This document shows positions 11,439 to 47,829 of a stretch of 64,000 bases of DNA, piece after piece. Location: positions 25,968,367-26,032,366 of the forward strand of contig CM049308.1 in assembly GCA_026874595.1 (NCBI GenBank), read 5' to 3'. The DNA is from Sipunculus nudus. Its lineage: Eukaryota; Annelida; Sipuncula; Golfingiida; Sipunculidae. How positions within the stretch are numbered: the first letter of the stretch is position 1; every line of letters starts with the position of its first letter. The position numbers and the translations under genes are program-made. The notes under the pieces were generated by a model. It did no database searches, was not told where the DNA came from, and saw nothing but the letters and a program-made list of their open reading frames with translations.

Positions 11439-14400
11439 AGACGCAGAGAGCACTGCATTCTTTCCAGTGGTGCCCTGCCTGATATACCAAATGTCCCTCC
11501 TTTTATTTGGCCACATAAGCAAACATAATCTATATATCAAACCCTTAACTACTACACCTTACTGGTTTTATTGCTCAAGTAAGAATATTTAACCAGGTGC
11601 AAAGTTACAAAGCGATGAGAGCAAGTTTCTAACCAAGAATGACATGTTGCTTAGGGTCAAGGTCACGGGGACAAGCCAATTTTCAAATACCTTCTTCCGA
11701 TTGGCTGTTAGGTTTCAGGCACATTCATCATGGAAATCCTAGCATAAGATTTACTGCCTGGTCCCTTAAATAGGGCCATCTAGTGACTAAAACAAAGTTG
11801 AGACAAAATAATGGCTTGTGGCCACCTGCACATTTTCTTGTTTTGACTTATTAGAAATAGTTTGAACATCCAGGTAAAGACCACCTACGTTTATTTATAA
11901 GCTAATGATTTGATTTATTTAAACATCTGTGTCTGCTCGCACACCGGTATTTTATAAAGAGTGCCTGTAAGCCTCACTAGGAGGCTAACTACTTAGGCTA
12001 ATATTAAACTTATCATTATAATTGGTCATACGATATGTACAAAAGTAAAACGTTATTACAAGCGACTGAAGATTCTTAAAGATAAAATCGTCTTCATGTC
12101 ATGATAGGAATTAAAATCTATTACATCCTGCCGATAGAGATTATACATTAGTCTGAACTACTCACGGTCAGTTATGATCCAACGTTCGCTGTAATCTTGT
12201 TTTAAATTCTACTGAATGCGCGGTCCATATTGATCGCAATATTATAATTAGGGGGTTGGTGTACGAGGGGAGGCAAGAGCGAAGGTGTTTTAACCGATGA
12301 TGGAACACTCGTTACCACAGCGGTTAAAGCGTGTCGATTATCGTTTAGGTATAAGGTATTCGATTCACTTCTCGTTATACGGGCTCTTTGCAGTCACTGC
12401 GCATGCGCGTAAGCATTCTTTCTATTTTGTATACATTGCATAACTGCTATTTGACACAAACTTGTAATGCGTTTTCACACTGGTTTGGTGCAAACATTAA
12501 TGAATTTGGTAGCGAACTATTTCCCGATGTGGTTTTACTGAAGCGTATCGAAATGCTGAGTATTTATGACTGTCACAGGCGTCAAAAAGTAGGATCAAAA
12601 CACATGTTTGATATTCTCCAATCCTGTGCTTCTTACCAGTATCAGTTTCCCTGTCATTGCTCCATCTGGTGGTGGAGACGAGAAATAACGTCACAATAAT
12701 GAAATGACCATGCGGCATAAATATTTGCGGTAATTCCAAACAACGTAGACTATGTTCGGCTAACAATCTGCACGGCCTGAGGAAATTTTGAGGTATAGGT
12801 CTTATCGAAAGCTTTTCGAGAGCCGACGTTACATACGAATCATAGAATTCGTCAATTACAGGGGCCTATTCCGATATCTGGTGTTTATTAAATAAAGAAA
12901 ATCCTTTATACCTTCACAAAAAGGCGTTTTACAACTTATGGTCTTTTAACTTTCGCATTCCTGCAGTCATTAAACTTCAGGTTACATAGTTTGTCACTTA
13001 TGCTGTGTTAACAAATAGATTGCACATAAACAAGCCCATACATTCGCCACAGAGGGGTAAGAAGAATTTTTCCTGACAGGATTTGCCTAGAGTTCATTAA
13101 TAAGTACGCAGTATAAGCCAGAATAAAATAACGTGAATTCTATAGAAAATCAGGTAAATACCCGGCTTTAAATTTTAATTTTTAGGTATGTAAATGAATA
13201 AATCATTCGCTTCATAAATTAGATTGGACGTCACCGAAAGGTGAAATGAAGGAACAATACCTTCATGTGTTATTGTATTACCCAAGGGGCAGTGGTATAA
13301 AAAATCATTTTGCACACGTACCCCTATTTTATATGCGACATATATCGAACGCCTGGAAATAAAGAAACAAGACATTTGGATGCTTAAATGTAAGATTTAT
13401 TCTTTTAATGGAACCCATGTACTTATATGAAAGCCAAAGTATCATAGGACATATATAATGTATAATATGTATAATGATATTTCAAGGGATGTAACATATT
13501 CTATATATATTCTTTTTCTTAGGGAAAACTGCTTTCAGTGACCACACGTGGTATCATATGTATTTATAATTACTTTTACAGTTGAGTAAAAATATCTTAA
13601 TACCATTAGTATTGCAGGTTATTGTCACGTTCACGGTCGCATATCGATATTAGGGGATACCCTTAGTTTTTTTAATCTGGTAACGGCTGATATAGTCGCC
13701 GCTGCAGTACTTACGAGGTTGCTAGTCTTGATAAACCTATGACTTACGCCAGAATCTTCTCTGAGTATCCCAAACGAAAGCTGCTTGTCACTGTCAAACA
13801 GACAACTTTTCCAAATATGTAGGCCTTCTACGTGTCTTATGACGTAATCTGTATTATATTTGACGGGGGTCACACTTTTGTCATCTTACTCCTCTGTTGT
13901 CACGCCTCGGATATGCACGTTTTTGGTCTTGAATTGCCGTAAATGATGCAAAGTATGTCCAAAGGCGGTCACATTCCTTATTTCTCCATAAATCCAGATA
14001 TATTGCACTGCAGATGTGCATTAAACTGTTACCAGTAATATTACTTGGAGCACTTATTTGTATTGTACAATAGCTTACAGGTTACCAGTTTTGTCCAGAT
14101 GCACAACACCAGTGCATGTTATTTAAATTTGAGAATGAAAACAGGTAGTTCTGTATTATTTCAACCATGCATAACATGTAAATTAGTAACAGGCATGCTG
14201 GCAGAAGGGTCAGCTGAGCATACCATTGCATTGGTGACAGAGTGCTTGTCAGCCATGCATGTTAAAACACCACTCTGTATATATTATTTGCAGGTATGTA
14301 CTAGAGATTTGTGTTTATTACCTGTCTTGAAGTTATCTTAAATTTATAATCCGTTTAAATTGACTTTTAAAGGAATTAAGTATTTGTCATATTATATATT

Positions 14401-15950
14401 ATTATTGACATCATTTTGTTGTGGAATATACCCACCTTGGTAATGATATATTGTGAGGAATAAGTCATGAAATTTCTATCTTTGTAATACAATACTGTGC
14501 AGTCTAAATATTCGGCTTGGACTTCTTAAAGCAACTGTGATAACATTTATTTACACTGAATTACCTTAATATATGATAAAATTGTGTTAGCCAATAGTAT
14601 ATAACAAAGAATTGCACAGGTGGCAGAATGCTGGCCAGCCGTGCAAGTTAACACACCACCGTTTGTTATTTGCAGTTGCAGAATAAAGGTTCCAGTAACT
14701 TTCAGTGATTCTGTGGTCTGTTTATCAACAACCCATACACTACGACATAAATGGTCAATTAATCCCAACCTAAAGAAAAAAATAACTGCTAGTGATGGTG
14801 TAACATCAGTAATTCATTGTGATCGCTGCGATTTCTGTGACTGTAATATCCTCCTCCTTAGCGAACACAACCATATGTAGCACGCTGGGAGTGGTCATGT
14901 CACAGGCGAAATCAAGTTCGTCCACCCCGCCGCCATGTTTGATCACGTGACACGATTTGAACCAGCCTTTGGGTAGGGACTGTGTTTCTGCGTGGGCCAC
15001 GATCAGATTTTATTTGGCAAACTCAAAGTAGAATTTAAGTTTGCTTAGGGTAGTTAGGGCCAGATGACACAAATAATTGATATCATGCAATTTTTAGCAA
15101 ATTTGACATAGTTGAAGAAACAAAGGTATGGCTCCCACACAGTTTTGTTATAAATGGCATCTCAGGTTTATCAGGTATCAGTAAGGAACACATAAGAAAG
15201 ACTCACATGTAGGGAAGGATGATAGTACTTGGGATAACAGAACACTGGCATTTTCACAGTGGCCACTGTCAGGTAAATCACAAATGATAATGAGTTAGTT
15301 ACAGGGCTCTAATTTATTTTATTTTAGAGATAGAGTGTTGAAATTTCATATTCCAATAGCGATTAAGTGTCTTTATAGAATGTTTTATTAAAAAGGGGGT
15401 AAAAATTGTTGGGTGTGAGTGAAGGTTAAGTAAACCTTATCCACGTGCGTTTGTCGTGTGAATGGAGGATTTCATGCAGATCCCAGACTTTGCCTTGATT
15501 TGATTGGCTGGTACACAAGTGACATCTTGGACTGAATTTTATCAACAACTCAGATCTAGTAATGCATATTGTTTTTATTCTCTGATGGAAATTTGAGACT
15601 GACAGTGGCAGAAATACTGTGCTTTTACTGAGTTCCAGAATTTTTAGTCACAGAGGGTTTCCCAGTGTGTGACGTCACTCCGAGTTGACAGTGCTCATAG
15701 ATGTGCAAATAGTTTTTGAACAAATCACACAACCTCATGTTTTTTATGAAACAATTGATAGAAAAAATGTTTTTTTTTCTTCCAGGAATTGGGAACATTT
15801 TATGTAAAATCTTTATTAATATTTTTTCATTGGCAATTATGTTATATGATTATATAATGAGATTTGGAATACGTTTGCTCGACCTTATATTCAGGCGTCT
15901 TTATGAAGGATGTATGGGCCTGCTTAGCATTCAACGGCGTTTATAATAGG
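11438..15950. other. Intergenic DNA between the lectin exon and the SLC23-like gene
   Basis: The only structure I can support is a repeat copy at 12150-12265 and a diverged duplication in which 14225-14300 resembles 14625-14680 ('agccatgcatgttaaaacacc' and 'agccgtgcaagttaacacacc', both followed by 'tatttgcag'). No coding exon was recognised on either strand. A tRNA-like patch at 12312-12385 is too degenerate to call. Confidence 0.5.
15812..15817 (-). promoter_or_regulatory. Candidate polyadenylation signal for the SLC23-like gene
   Basis: AATAAA on the minus strand, about 330 bp after the stop codon. It is the first clear hexamer beyond the C-rich repeat that follows the coding end. In such AT-rich DNA the hexamer is common, so this is only a candidate. 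Confidence 0.35.
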
Positions 15951-15954
15951 ATGG

Positions 15955-16142
15955 CGTCCATATCACTTAGTTTTCATATAAAAAGTAAATATTAGCGCCC
16001 TCCCTTAGTTTTCATAATACCCATAAATATAAGCGCCCCCCCCCCCCCTCCCGCTTAGTTTTCATAATACCCATAAATATAAGCGCCCCTCCCCCTCCCT
16101 TTCTCGAATTTCTGGCTCCGCCACTTATCATGGCCCCCTCCC
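15955..16142 (+). repeat. Short C-rich repeats abutting the SLC23-like stop codon
   Basis: Three diverged units of about 55 bp carry 'cttagttttcata', 'cccataaatataagcgcc' and a C-rich run. They are followed by TGGCGGAGCCAGAAATT-type sequence on the minus strand (16121-16105), common at edges of dispersed elements. The array sits directly downstream of the coding end on the minus strand. Confidence 0.7.
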
Positions 16143-38239
<22,097 letters not shown>

Positions 38240-38746
38240 CTTCAATTTTTGTCAATCAGACCTTGTCTAAAGGGTTCCGTTTACATTGGAAAGCCTTATC
38301 AGGCACGAGGTTGAGTACCCATATCTGATCGCCAGTTAAGGGGTTAGACTTTAAACTGATTGAGGGCGGTCGGTATACGCCTGAAACTAGCGTACATATA
38401 ATACACCTGCATGATGGATGCCGTGCATTACTGCTTTGCTCATTAAGGTCGAGATGAAAGTCCAACTCATTTGAATTATGTTAATGTTGTTGCAATGAAG
38501 TGCACTGTTACACAATACATTTCTCCATGCATGTAAAAAAGATTAATCGACTTTCCCCACGTTGTTACTGCGTTTGTGCTCGAGTTTTCAAATCGTTTAA
38601 AATATCAGACCAAATCATGTGCCAACATGATATATTGCACATAAACACATGAGAACGTAGAAAAGGCGTAAGGACGTGGAAAGACGTTAGACGTGTTGAA
38701 ATCATTTTGAAAATATTTTCCCATGTAGCCGCAGGTAATATATATA

Positions 38747-38990
38747 AACAAGTGACCCATGGGCATGACGCTCAGCTGACTGGGAAGAGATTCGCAAAAG
38801 GAAATTTTATCATCTGAATGGTAGTGTATACCCATTCAACTGAAGCATCAAACAGATTAACCAACAGGCCAAGATTGTGTCTGTATTTATATATCTCAAA
38901 AACAGTGAAAAAATGCGTAAACTTTTAAAAAATACAGGTGGTGCCACCAGTCTGCAGAAACTAATAACAAGGGACCTATGGGTCACGGCG
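38747..38990 (+). repeat. 5'-end segment of the AACAAGTG element family
   Basis: It matches 46020-46200 and the inverse of 52859-52690 over the 'cccatgggtcatgacgctc' and 'actgggaagagatt' blocks. It ends with 'aggtggtgccaccagtctgc' and then a second, shorter copy of the AACAAGGGACC start at 38968. Sequence upstream to 38240 shows no gene. Confidence 0.75.
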
Positions 38991-39239
38991 TTCAGCTGTT
39001 ATATATGAAAAAAAAATATGATTTAGAAATGAGGCACATGCTGGTTTTATGTGGTAATAAAAATAAGCTGTATTATGAGTTGTTGTTGTTTAGCTTATGT
39101 ATGATTTTGATAGTACCTTTGGAGACAGGAAAGAGGATTAATTTCATTTATTTTATTAACAAATGGAGTGCGATTGTCACACAGATTTTGACTTGGCCAT
39201 ATAACTTATAAGCAGAACATATAATATAAGAGTTTAACT

Positions 39240-42200
39240 ATTTATTAAACAAGGGCTACAGGCCTTGTGCAAACCTGTACATTAGAAAATACACCAGGTA
39301 TAATGCTTCAATGCTGGACCATTACTTCTCACGTACATGAACAATGCAAATACTAAACATTTTGAATAAGAAACAATTACACAAACATCACTGCTAAAAT
39401 TCTGGCATGGGTGCACACAACACAAAAATGATTGTAGCTGGCACCACCAGTCTTGTATACAACAAAGCTATCAGAGATATATACATATGCCCAATTTCAG
39501 GCTGATCTATCAAATTCCTCTGTAGAAATAAGCAGGCACATACACTGTGCAAAAATCATTGTAGGTGGCGACACCTGTCTTGTGAACGAGAAAGCCATCA
39601 AAGACATATAGACTGGTCAAAATATCAGGCCAATACATCAAACTTACCTTGAGTCTGATGCATGGGGCTGACCAGGCTTAGGTGAGAAAGGCAGTTGCCC
39701 CCGAGTGAACTGTGACAAATTTGCTAGCTGGCTCAGGCTACTGCACTAAGTGAACTCATGACCTGCACCTGGCTAGACTGAGTGAACTTTTGACTTGTAC
39801 CTGGCTGCACTGAATGAACTCATGACCTGTTGCATAATCTGACAAAGTTGGTAGTCCACATGCAGCCCTGAGGGGCATGACACCCATGAGGTGATCACAT
39901 GGTGGCCATGAGGTGTTCACATGTCACCCATGAGGTGATCACATGCCTTGTGCTTGGCCGCACTGAATGAACTCTTGACCTATATCTAACTGCACTGAAT
40001 GAACTCTTGATCTGTTGCCAAATCTGAAGCAGTTAGCAGTTTCTCAACCTATTTAAAGATACAAACACAATCTTGGTCTGTTGGTCAATCTGTTTACACA
40101 TACTGAAAGACTTTGGCTAAAATGCTTTTTTTTTCAAGCTGACATATTCATAACTTATTATTAAAATATCTAAAATAACAAAAGATGCAGTTCTTTCATT
40201 GTGAAAGGTCCAATAATTCTGCCAAAAATCATTCAAGTAAACTTGAACAAAGGCCACCTAAGAATAATTTTTGTGCAATGTTACAGAAGTTATAATTGAA
40301 AAAATAATTTTGTAGAAGAACAGTTTTGCAGTCCTCAGTTTGAAATAGACATAATAATGGCCATAAGACCAACTTAAGCTTTTCTGATATGATCGAAAGA
40401 ACCATGTCCTAGGATAATTCTTTTGAAAAATTGAATGATTCAACTTGACAGTTTCATCATAAACATTTTACGCTGAAAGAGGCTAAAATTATGAGGTTTT
40501 TGCTAATAAAAAACAGGTCAATGTAGATGGCATCACAAAATCTGCAACTTCAAATATGAGTCATGTGACCAAAATTTGCACAATACTTGGTAATGCTAAC
40601 TTCTGTCATTTCTGAGATTATTATGTCAGTATGCTTAATTGGCCAAATGACTGTACAAATTCATGTAACACCACTTACATTCATCAAATGCAAACCATTT
40701 GAACAAACTTAAAAGGGCTTGCCTCTGGGATCATTTTTGTAAAATATTGAACAATTTGGCAGGACCGTTTACAAGAAGAAGACTTTTAAAGGTTTTTCAG
40801 CTTTTTCCCTATAAAATCTAAGTAAATACAGATAGCAAAAAAATAAGCTGAATACCACAACATTTGATATATGACAGATTATTGCATTAAATTTAGGGAT
40901 GGTAGCTCCTGCTATTCCTGAGAAATTATGGGTTAATGTACAGATGACCAATGACCCCTGTACAAAAAAAGGTCAATGCAGGTGGTGCCACCAATACCTG
41001 AATTTCATATATGACTCATGTGATCAACACTGGCAAAAAATTTGGTGTTGATAGCTCCAGCCATTTCTGAGATTGCCATTTAAGTATGCTTTTTTGGACA
41101 GTTAGCTAAGTTTAACTTCCTGTAACTTGGCCAAAATTCAGCAAACTTGAACCATTCGAACAAACTTGAGAGAGATGGTATAAAAGATTATTTCTGTGAA
41201 ATATTGAACAATTTGGCTTGACTGTTTTGGAGGAGAAGATTTTTAAAGGTTTTTAGCTTTTTCTCTATAAAATCTAAGAAAATGCAGAGTTTTTCAGATG
41301 GCTAATTTTTTGCATTAAATTTCATGATACTAGCAATAGTTGTTTTCAAAATAGTATGGGTTAACGACGACGACAGATGATGCCAAACCATCGCATTAGC
41401 TCACAGGTTCGCTAAAAATTACTACAGATGCATATTGAATGCAAAATTATAATTCAGATAAATCTCACTGATGGCAAAATCTTGAATAAAGTTGAGTATA
41501 GATACCAATTATTTATAATCCATGTACAGCCATCTTTATACACCCACAGAGAGCTGTATACCTGTGATTGTAAACACAGCATTTATTTAGCATAAATCTA
41601 CATTTTTTAAAAGCTTTTAAAAACATTCTTGTCAATATTAACCATAGATAACCTGAATTTTCTAAAAATCTGGAGGCATCATGTAATGGATGCTGATAAA
41701 CTGGTGCCAGGCTAGATGTATCTGCCTCACACGGCTAACATATATGGTAAAATGACTCAATTCAATCTTTATAATTCAGCCAAAATTCATTCTTTGGAAC
41801 CATAAAAGACAATTATTATAAGAATTATTCAGGGGATCATTCCTGTAAAATATTAAACAAATTGGCCTCGGTGGCGTCAGTCAAAAATGTTTTGCAGGTT
41901 TATAACTCATATGGGAAAATACAGCAAAATGGCTAAGTTAAGCTTCCCATAACTCAGCCAAAATTTACTGAACCAAAACCATTTTAACAAACTTGAATTA
42001 TCAACATCTAAGGATAATTTATGTGTGAGATTTAAGAATTTGACCCAGTGGTTTTTGAGAAGCAGTTCTTTGTAGCCACTGAGCTAAAATGGGCTGTTAT
42101 GGCATATGACTAAATTCAGCTTCCCATAACTCAGCCAAAAGTCACTGAACTGAGGCCATTTGAACAAAATTTAGAAAGCACTACCCTAGGATCATTTCTG

Positions 42201-42790
42201 TGCAATATTTAACAATTTGGCCATATGGTTTCAAAGAGGAAGTTTTTTGTAGCAGTCAGTATGATACAGGCACTGATGACCCCCGTACAAAAAAGGCCGA
42301 TGCAGGTGGCGCCACCAATACCTGAATTTCAGATATGACTCATGTGACCAACATTGGCATAAAATTTGGTGATGATAGCTCCAGCCATTTCTGAGATTGT
42401 AATTTTAGTATGCTTTTTTGGACAGATGACTAAGTTCAACTTCCTGTAACTTGGCCAAAAATCACCGAACTTAAACCATTCGAACAAACTTGAGAGAGAT
42501 TGTTCCAGGAATCATTTCTGTGAAATATTGGACAATTTGGCTGAACAGTTTCGGAGAAGAAGATTTTTAAAGCTTTTTTAGCTTTTTCCCTATAAAATCT
42601 AAGAAAATGCAATTAGCCAAAAAATAAGCAAAATCCGATAGAGTTTTTTCGATAGAGTTTCATAAAATTTCGTGATGCTAACTCTTGCCGTTTTCAAGAT
42701 AGTATAGGTTAACGTACAGACGACGGACGGATGACGGACGACGGCCGACGGACGACGCCACACCATCAGATAAGCTCACAGGTTCGCTGA
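39240..42790 (+). repeat. Long tandem/duplicated repeat region
   Basis: Blocks around 40930-41420 and 42270-42790 are direct copies: 'gaccccTGTACAAAAAAGG', then 'gcaggtggtgccaccaatac' or 'gcaggtggcgccaccaatac', 'gatgatagctccagccattt' and the shared end 'agctcacaggttcgct' (41400 and 42772), each preceded by a GACGACGG-type patch. Diverged related units fill the rest from 39420. No coding sequence. The (GACG)n ending is the same style as the other elements. Confidence 0.75.
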
Positions 42791-43779
42791 AAAATTACAA
42801 ATATTGTCCCAAATATAATTTTTATTAAAAATGATAAGAAAATAGTATGATTTTTTCAAATAAAATATAAATGAAATGATTATTAAAATAATATTAAAGA
42901 ATATATCCATGAATGCCTTCATTAATACATTTTGAAAGTATTTGCACTGGTATTCATATACTTTCATCTTTACCTGAATTCCCATTCTTATGAAAGAAAT
43001 TTTATAATAGAGTACATATTCATATTCGTGTTTAAATACAATTGCAAAGTATTCGTACCATGTCTGGTATTTAATCAGTTTTCACCAAACAATGATGTTG
43101 AGAATCCAGAATATACAAAATTCACACATTTAAATAATGATCATAAGTACCTGGTTTTATGGCTTTTATTTATATTTTAAAAAAATGTAATATATTCATT
43201 TTGGACTAATTTCACATCAATGTACTAACTATAGACACAATAGGAATCTAGATAATAATATTATCAACTGCATCTCTGCATTAATTTCCTTCATATGATC
43301 CCTAATGATTAGTAATGAATAATATGATTTACTTTTTTATCATTAAAATTGAACTGAAAAATACCATAGGTGACTGCAAGGTGTTATTTGGAATACGTGA
43401 CATTCTATCCATTGATACAAGATTCTTATATCATTGGTAACTGCAAGTTAATTTCCTGTTATTATCAACTAACAAATTCCTTTTCTATTTTTCTTTAATT
43501 TGTTATTAAAAACTAATAAAAATTTATTAATTTATTGTTTATTGTTATGTTGTTGGTTAAAACTACTAGATGAGTTGGGTTGGACACCTGGATCAACTGT
43601 GGCTGGCCATTATATAATAAGCTGCCTGGAGCCCCAGTTTATGCTCCGCCTCAAGCATGCATAATTTGCTGAAAGTTCAACAAGGTCAACATACAGGTGA
43701 CTCAAGAGGTGCTACAGAGAGCCAAGGTCTGACATGGTCTCATAAAAACATTGTTAAAAGATACAATTTTTGGCCAATT

Positions 43780-45090
43780 TCTTTCAGCTTTTTAAACTAA
43801 AAAGCTGAAATCTTTATGTGTGCATGATATGAAAATTATATCAACAGTGCTCACAGGAAACAAACATGCCATGGTCAAAGTTGGGCAAAATTTAAGGTAC
43901 TAATTTTATATTTATACTAATAACTTATAAAATTTGAAAAATTCAGAACTAATTTTGGGTATTCAATTGAATCTTGATTAAATAATGTTACATCCCTGAC
44001 AAAAAATCTCTAGCTTCAGCAATCCTCTTGTTAAGGGAGTAAATATATTTCTTGATTTTTTACAAAGTGCATTATGTTTGGGCAAATAACTTAAAACAAT
44101 TACGCAATACTGATATCATTTCTGGCATGTGCATAGAGAATGTATAGAAAAATATGTATATTATATATGATTAAAGTCAGATCATTAATATCTCGAAGGT
44201 ATTAAGTCCTAGTGACCAAATTCTTGGCATGGTAGGGGATTTTTGAGACATCTAATTGCATGCCAAATTTTAGGAACTGAGAGCTGAAGCTGGGGAGCTG
44301 AGCACTTGCAAACTGCATGACACTAGCTTGATGTAAAAATTATGTTACATGGTGCTTGAAAACTTGAATAAAATCTACAGTTTTTGATCAACTGGTTTCA
44401 AATTTTTGGTGTTTACAGACAAAATGCTAAAAAAAACATGCTGTGAAAATTAAATCCACAGTGCTTACAGGAAAAAAAACGTGCCATGGTCAAAGTTGGG
44501 CAAAATTTAAGGTACCAATTTTTTATTTTTGTTAATATTTAAAAAAAAATAAAAGATTTTGATCTAATTTTGGGTATACAATTTAATTTTGATTAATTAA
44601 AGTTATATTACTGTAAAAAAAAAAGTTTATAGCTTTAACATATTTTGTGTTAAGTGATCAAATATCTTTCCTGATTTTTTACACAATGCATTATGTTTGG
44701 GCCCATAACTTTTTAAATTTACATAATACAGACATAATTTCTGGCATGTACATAGGAACTATATAGAGGAATAATTATGGTAAATATGAGGAAAAACAGA
44801 TGAGTGGTTTTGATATTAGGCAGTCCTGAAGTGTAAAAAAAGGTTTTAAATAAAAAATTGAGGTTTTTCCTTAATTTCTAAAAGGAACGAAGTCGCAAAG
44901 ACCAAGTTTTCGGCTTGGTAGGAGATCTTGGGGACATCTAACATTATGCCGAATTTTGGATTCCTAGGTCTTACGGTTTCAAAACGTGCCACATCTACGG
45001 ACGGACGGACGGACGGACAGACGGACGGACGACGGACAATGGACCACGACTATAGCTCAGATGACTTATAGTCAGCTGAGCTAAATTTTC
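43780..45090 (+). repeat. Two units of about 600 bp ending in a palindrome
   Basis: The 'tgccatggtcaaagttgggc' block occurs at about 43868 and 44481 with matching flanks. The segment ends with (GACG)n at 45000-45035 and the 29-bp imperfect palindrome at 45054-45082 followed by AA, as at 36.7 kb. The interval 42790-43780 is AT-rich and shows nothing I can call. Confidence 0.7.
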
Positions 45091-45344
45091 TGCCCAGTGT
45101 TCATGGAGGAGTTTTTCCGTAAACCTATGCGGTGATGGCGGTAGCTTCGGCGTCCGACTGAAAACACTGTATCTGCAAAATGCTGATGTATCAAATTCCT
45201 CTGTAGAAATAAGCAGGTGCATACACTGCAAAAGTCAATTTAGGTTGCATCATCTGTCTTTTAAATGAGAATACCATCAAAGACACATAGACAGGTATCA
45301 GTCCAATACATCAAACTTCCCCTTATAGTCAGCTGAGCTAAAAA

Positions 45345-46019
45345 CACATGGTCAATATCCATGCAAAGAATCATGGTGATCTCTGCATTAGTTGTTCTGA
45401 TACTTCAGCTTTTGTATAAAATTTTCCATTATTCTGAGGGATACTTAGGAGTCCTATAGCTTGAAGGATATGGGAAATAGAGACCTAATTTCACGTTTCC
45501 ACAGACACTTTTCATGGGCCTCCTTGCATTACAAGAATGAAGAATCTAGGTCCAGTTGTTAAGATTTGTACCCTGTTGACAGATAACAACATCTTTAAAG
45601 GTCTCAAAAAATAGAGAAAAATATTCGTAAAAATTTGAAAAAAAAATAGAGCTGGTGCACTCAGTCTGCAGAAACTGATGGAACACCTCACGATCAATAT
45701 GTATGCCAAAAATCATGAACATCAGTGTTGTAGGTATTGAGATACTGCAGTTTTTGTATCAAATTTTTCATTATTCTGAGGGGTATTTTGGAGCCATACA
45801 GCCTAAAGGATATGGGTAATAGAGACCTAATTTCAGGTTTCCATGGAGACTTTTCATGGGTCTCCCTGTGTGTCAAGAATGAAGATTCTTGGTCCAGTTG
45901 TTATGATTTGTGCCCTGTTAACAGATGTTCATATCTTTAAAGGTCTCAACAACTGAGAAAAAAATTCGTAAAAACACCTGAACAAATACAGGTGGTGCCA
46001 TCAGTCTGCAGAAACTAAT
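45345..46019 (+). repeat. Two 340-bp repeat units
   Basis: 'cagtctgcagaaact' occurs at 45662 and 46002, with 'tttgtatcaaatttttcatt' and 'agagacctaatttca' between, identical in style to the 47.8-49.8 kb array. They lie just outside the left arm of the large inverted structure. Confidence 0.75.
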
Positions 46020-46269
46020 AACAAGTGACCCATGGGTCATGATGCTCAGCTGACTGGGAAGAGATTCACAAAAGGAAATTTTATCATCAGAATGGTAGAT
46101 ACCCATTCAACTGAAGCATCAAACAGATTAACCAACAGGCCAAGATTTAGTCTGTATTTATATATCTGAAAAATAGAGAAAAAATGTGTAAACTTTAAAA
46201 ACTAGAATACGGGTAGCCGACAAGTGACTACGTGTATCTGCCAAAATCAGAGTGAAGTGAGGCATGGAT

Positions 46270-47700
46270 TGAGTGGCAAGGAGAAACAGAGTGAGGTATG
46301 TTGCATATTAGCATGGATGTCTGCAGCCTAAATGTGTATGTAGGTTGTGCAACCTACCACAAATCCAGAAAGCTGTCAAAGTTGTATACATATGCAAAAT
46401 TTTAGGCAGAAAAGTCAAACCACTACATGGATATGAGTGATTTTAGCCCACGGCAGACAAACAGACAGACGCTGTGCAAAAATGGTTGCAGTTTTGTGTA
46501 TGATAAAGACCTATGTGAAATCTAAACACAAGCACAATTTTGGCCCAATCGGTCAAATGGTTCCTGAGATATTAGCTTGGATGTGTGCAGCGTTAACTAG
46601 AATGTAGGTGGCGCCACCTGTCATAAAATCAAGAAAGCTATCCAGGATGTATAAACCTGCAAAATTTTAGGCAGTTATGTCAAACCACTACAGAGAAATG
46701 AGTGATTTTAGCCCACGGCAGACCAACAGACAGACGCTGTGCAAAATATGCAAAAATGGTTGCAGGTGGCCCCTCCAGTTTTGTGTATGATAAAGACCTA
46801 TGTGAGATCTATACACATGCAAAATTTTGGCCCAATCGTTCAAACAGTTCCCGAGATATGAGCTTGGATGTCTGCAGCATAAACTAGAATAAAGGTGGCG
46901 CCACCTGTCATAAAATCAAGAAAGCTATCCAGGATGTATAAAACTGCAAAATTTTAGGCAGATATGTCAAACCACTGCCAAGATGTGAGTGACTTTATTG
47001 CACGGCAGACAAACAGACAGACGCTGTGCAAAAATGGTTGCAGGTGGTGCCACCAGTTTTGTGTATGATAAAGAGCTATGTTAGATCTATACACATGCAA
47101 AATTTTTGCCCGATCGGTCAAACGGTTCCCGAGATATGAGCTTGGATGTCATCAGCGTGAACGTGAATGTAGGTGGTGCCACCTGTCATAAAATCAAGAA
47201 AACTATCCAGGATGTATAAAACTGCAAAATTTTAGGCATATATGTCAAACCACTGCCGAGATATGAGTGACATTATTGCACGGCAGACAAACAGACAGAC
47301 GCTGTGCAAAAATGGTTGCAGGTGGCGCCACCAGTTTAGCGTATGATAAAGAGCTATGTTAGATCTATATACATGCAAAATTTTGGCCCGATCGGTCAAA
47401 TGGTTCCCGAAATATGAGCTTGGGTGTCATCAGCGTGAATGAGAATGTAGGTGGCGCCACCTGTCATAAAATCAAGAAAGCTATCCAGGATGTATACGCA
47501 TGCCGAATTTCAGGTGAATTAGTCAATTCACTGCAGAGATATGAGTGATTTTAACCAAAGGCAGATGAACAGATGGACACTGTACAAACATGGTTACAGG
47601 TGGCGCCACCAGTTTTTGTGTATGTTATAGAGCTATCCAAGGGCTACATTAGTATAAATTTTATTTCCTGATCAGTCAAACGGTTCCCGAGATATGAGCT
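46270..47700 (+). repeat. 280-bp tandem array
   Basis: 'ctgtcataaaatcaagaaag' recurs near 46617, 46904, 47182 and 47460, giving spacings of 278-287 bp. Units also contain 'gacagacgctgtgcaaaa' and 'ttcccgagatatgagcttgg'. Most units hold one or two copies of the palindrome GGTGGCGCCACC. Confidence 0.9.
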
Positions 47701-47829
47701 TGGAAAGCTGATAAAATCAAGTCCCAGAGGAGCTCTCTGGAAACGAACGCGGCAACGGCGGAGGAACCCGGTCAAAAACATAGTATCCACAAAACTTCGT
47801 TTTGGCGGGTACAAAAATACAGGTGGCTC

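Noticed and set aside
12312-12385. tRNA-like sequence (ttaccacagcggttaaagcg ... attcgattc)
   Set aside because: Box-A-like and box-B-like strings are present but the arms do not pair well and no repeat partner was found in the window; at most a degraded SINE head.
14620-14880. 86-codon plus-strand frame with several Cys residues
   Set aside because: Overlaps a duplicated noncoding segment (14225-14300 and 14625-14680); the Cys spacing matches no zinc-finger pattern I know.
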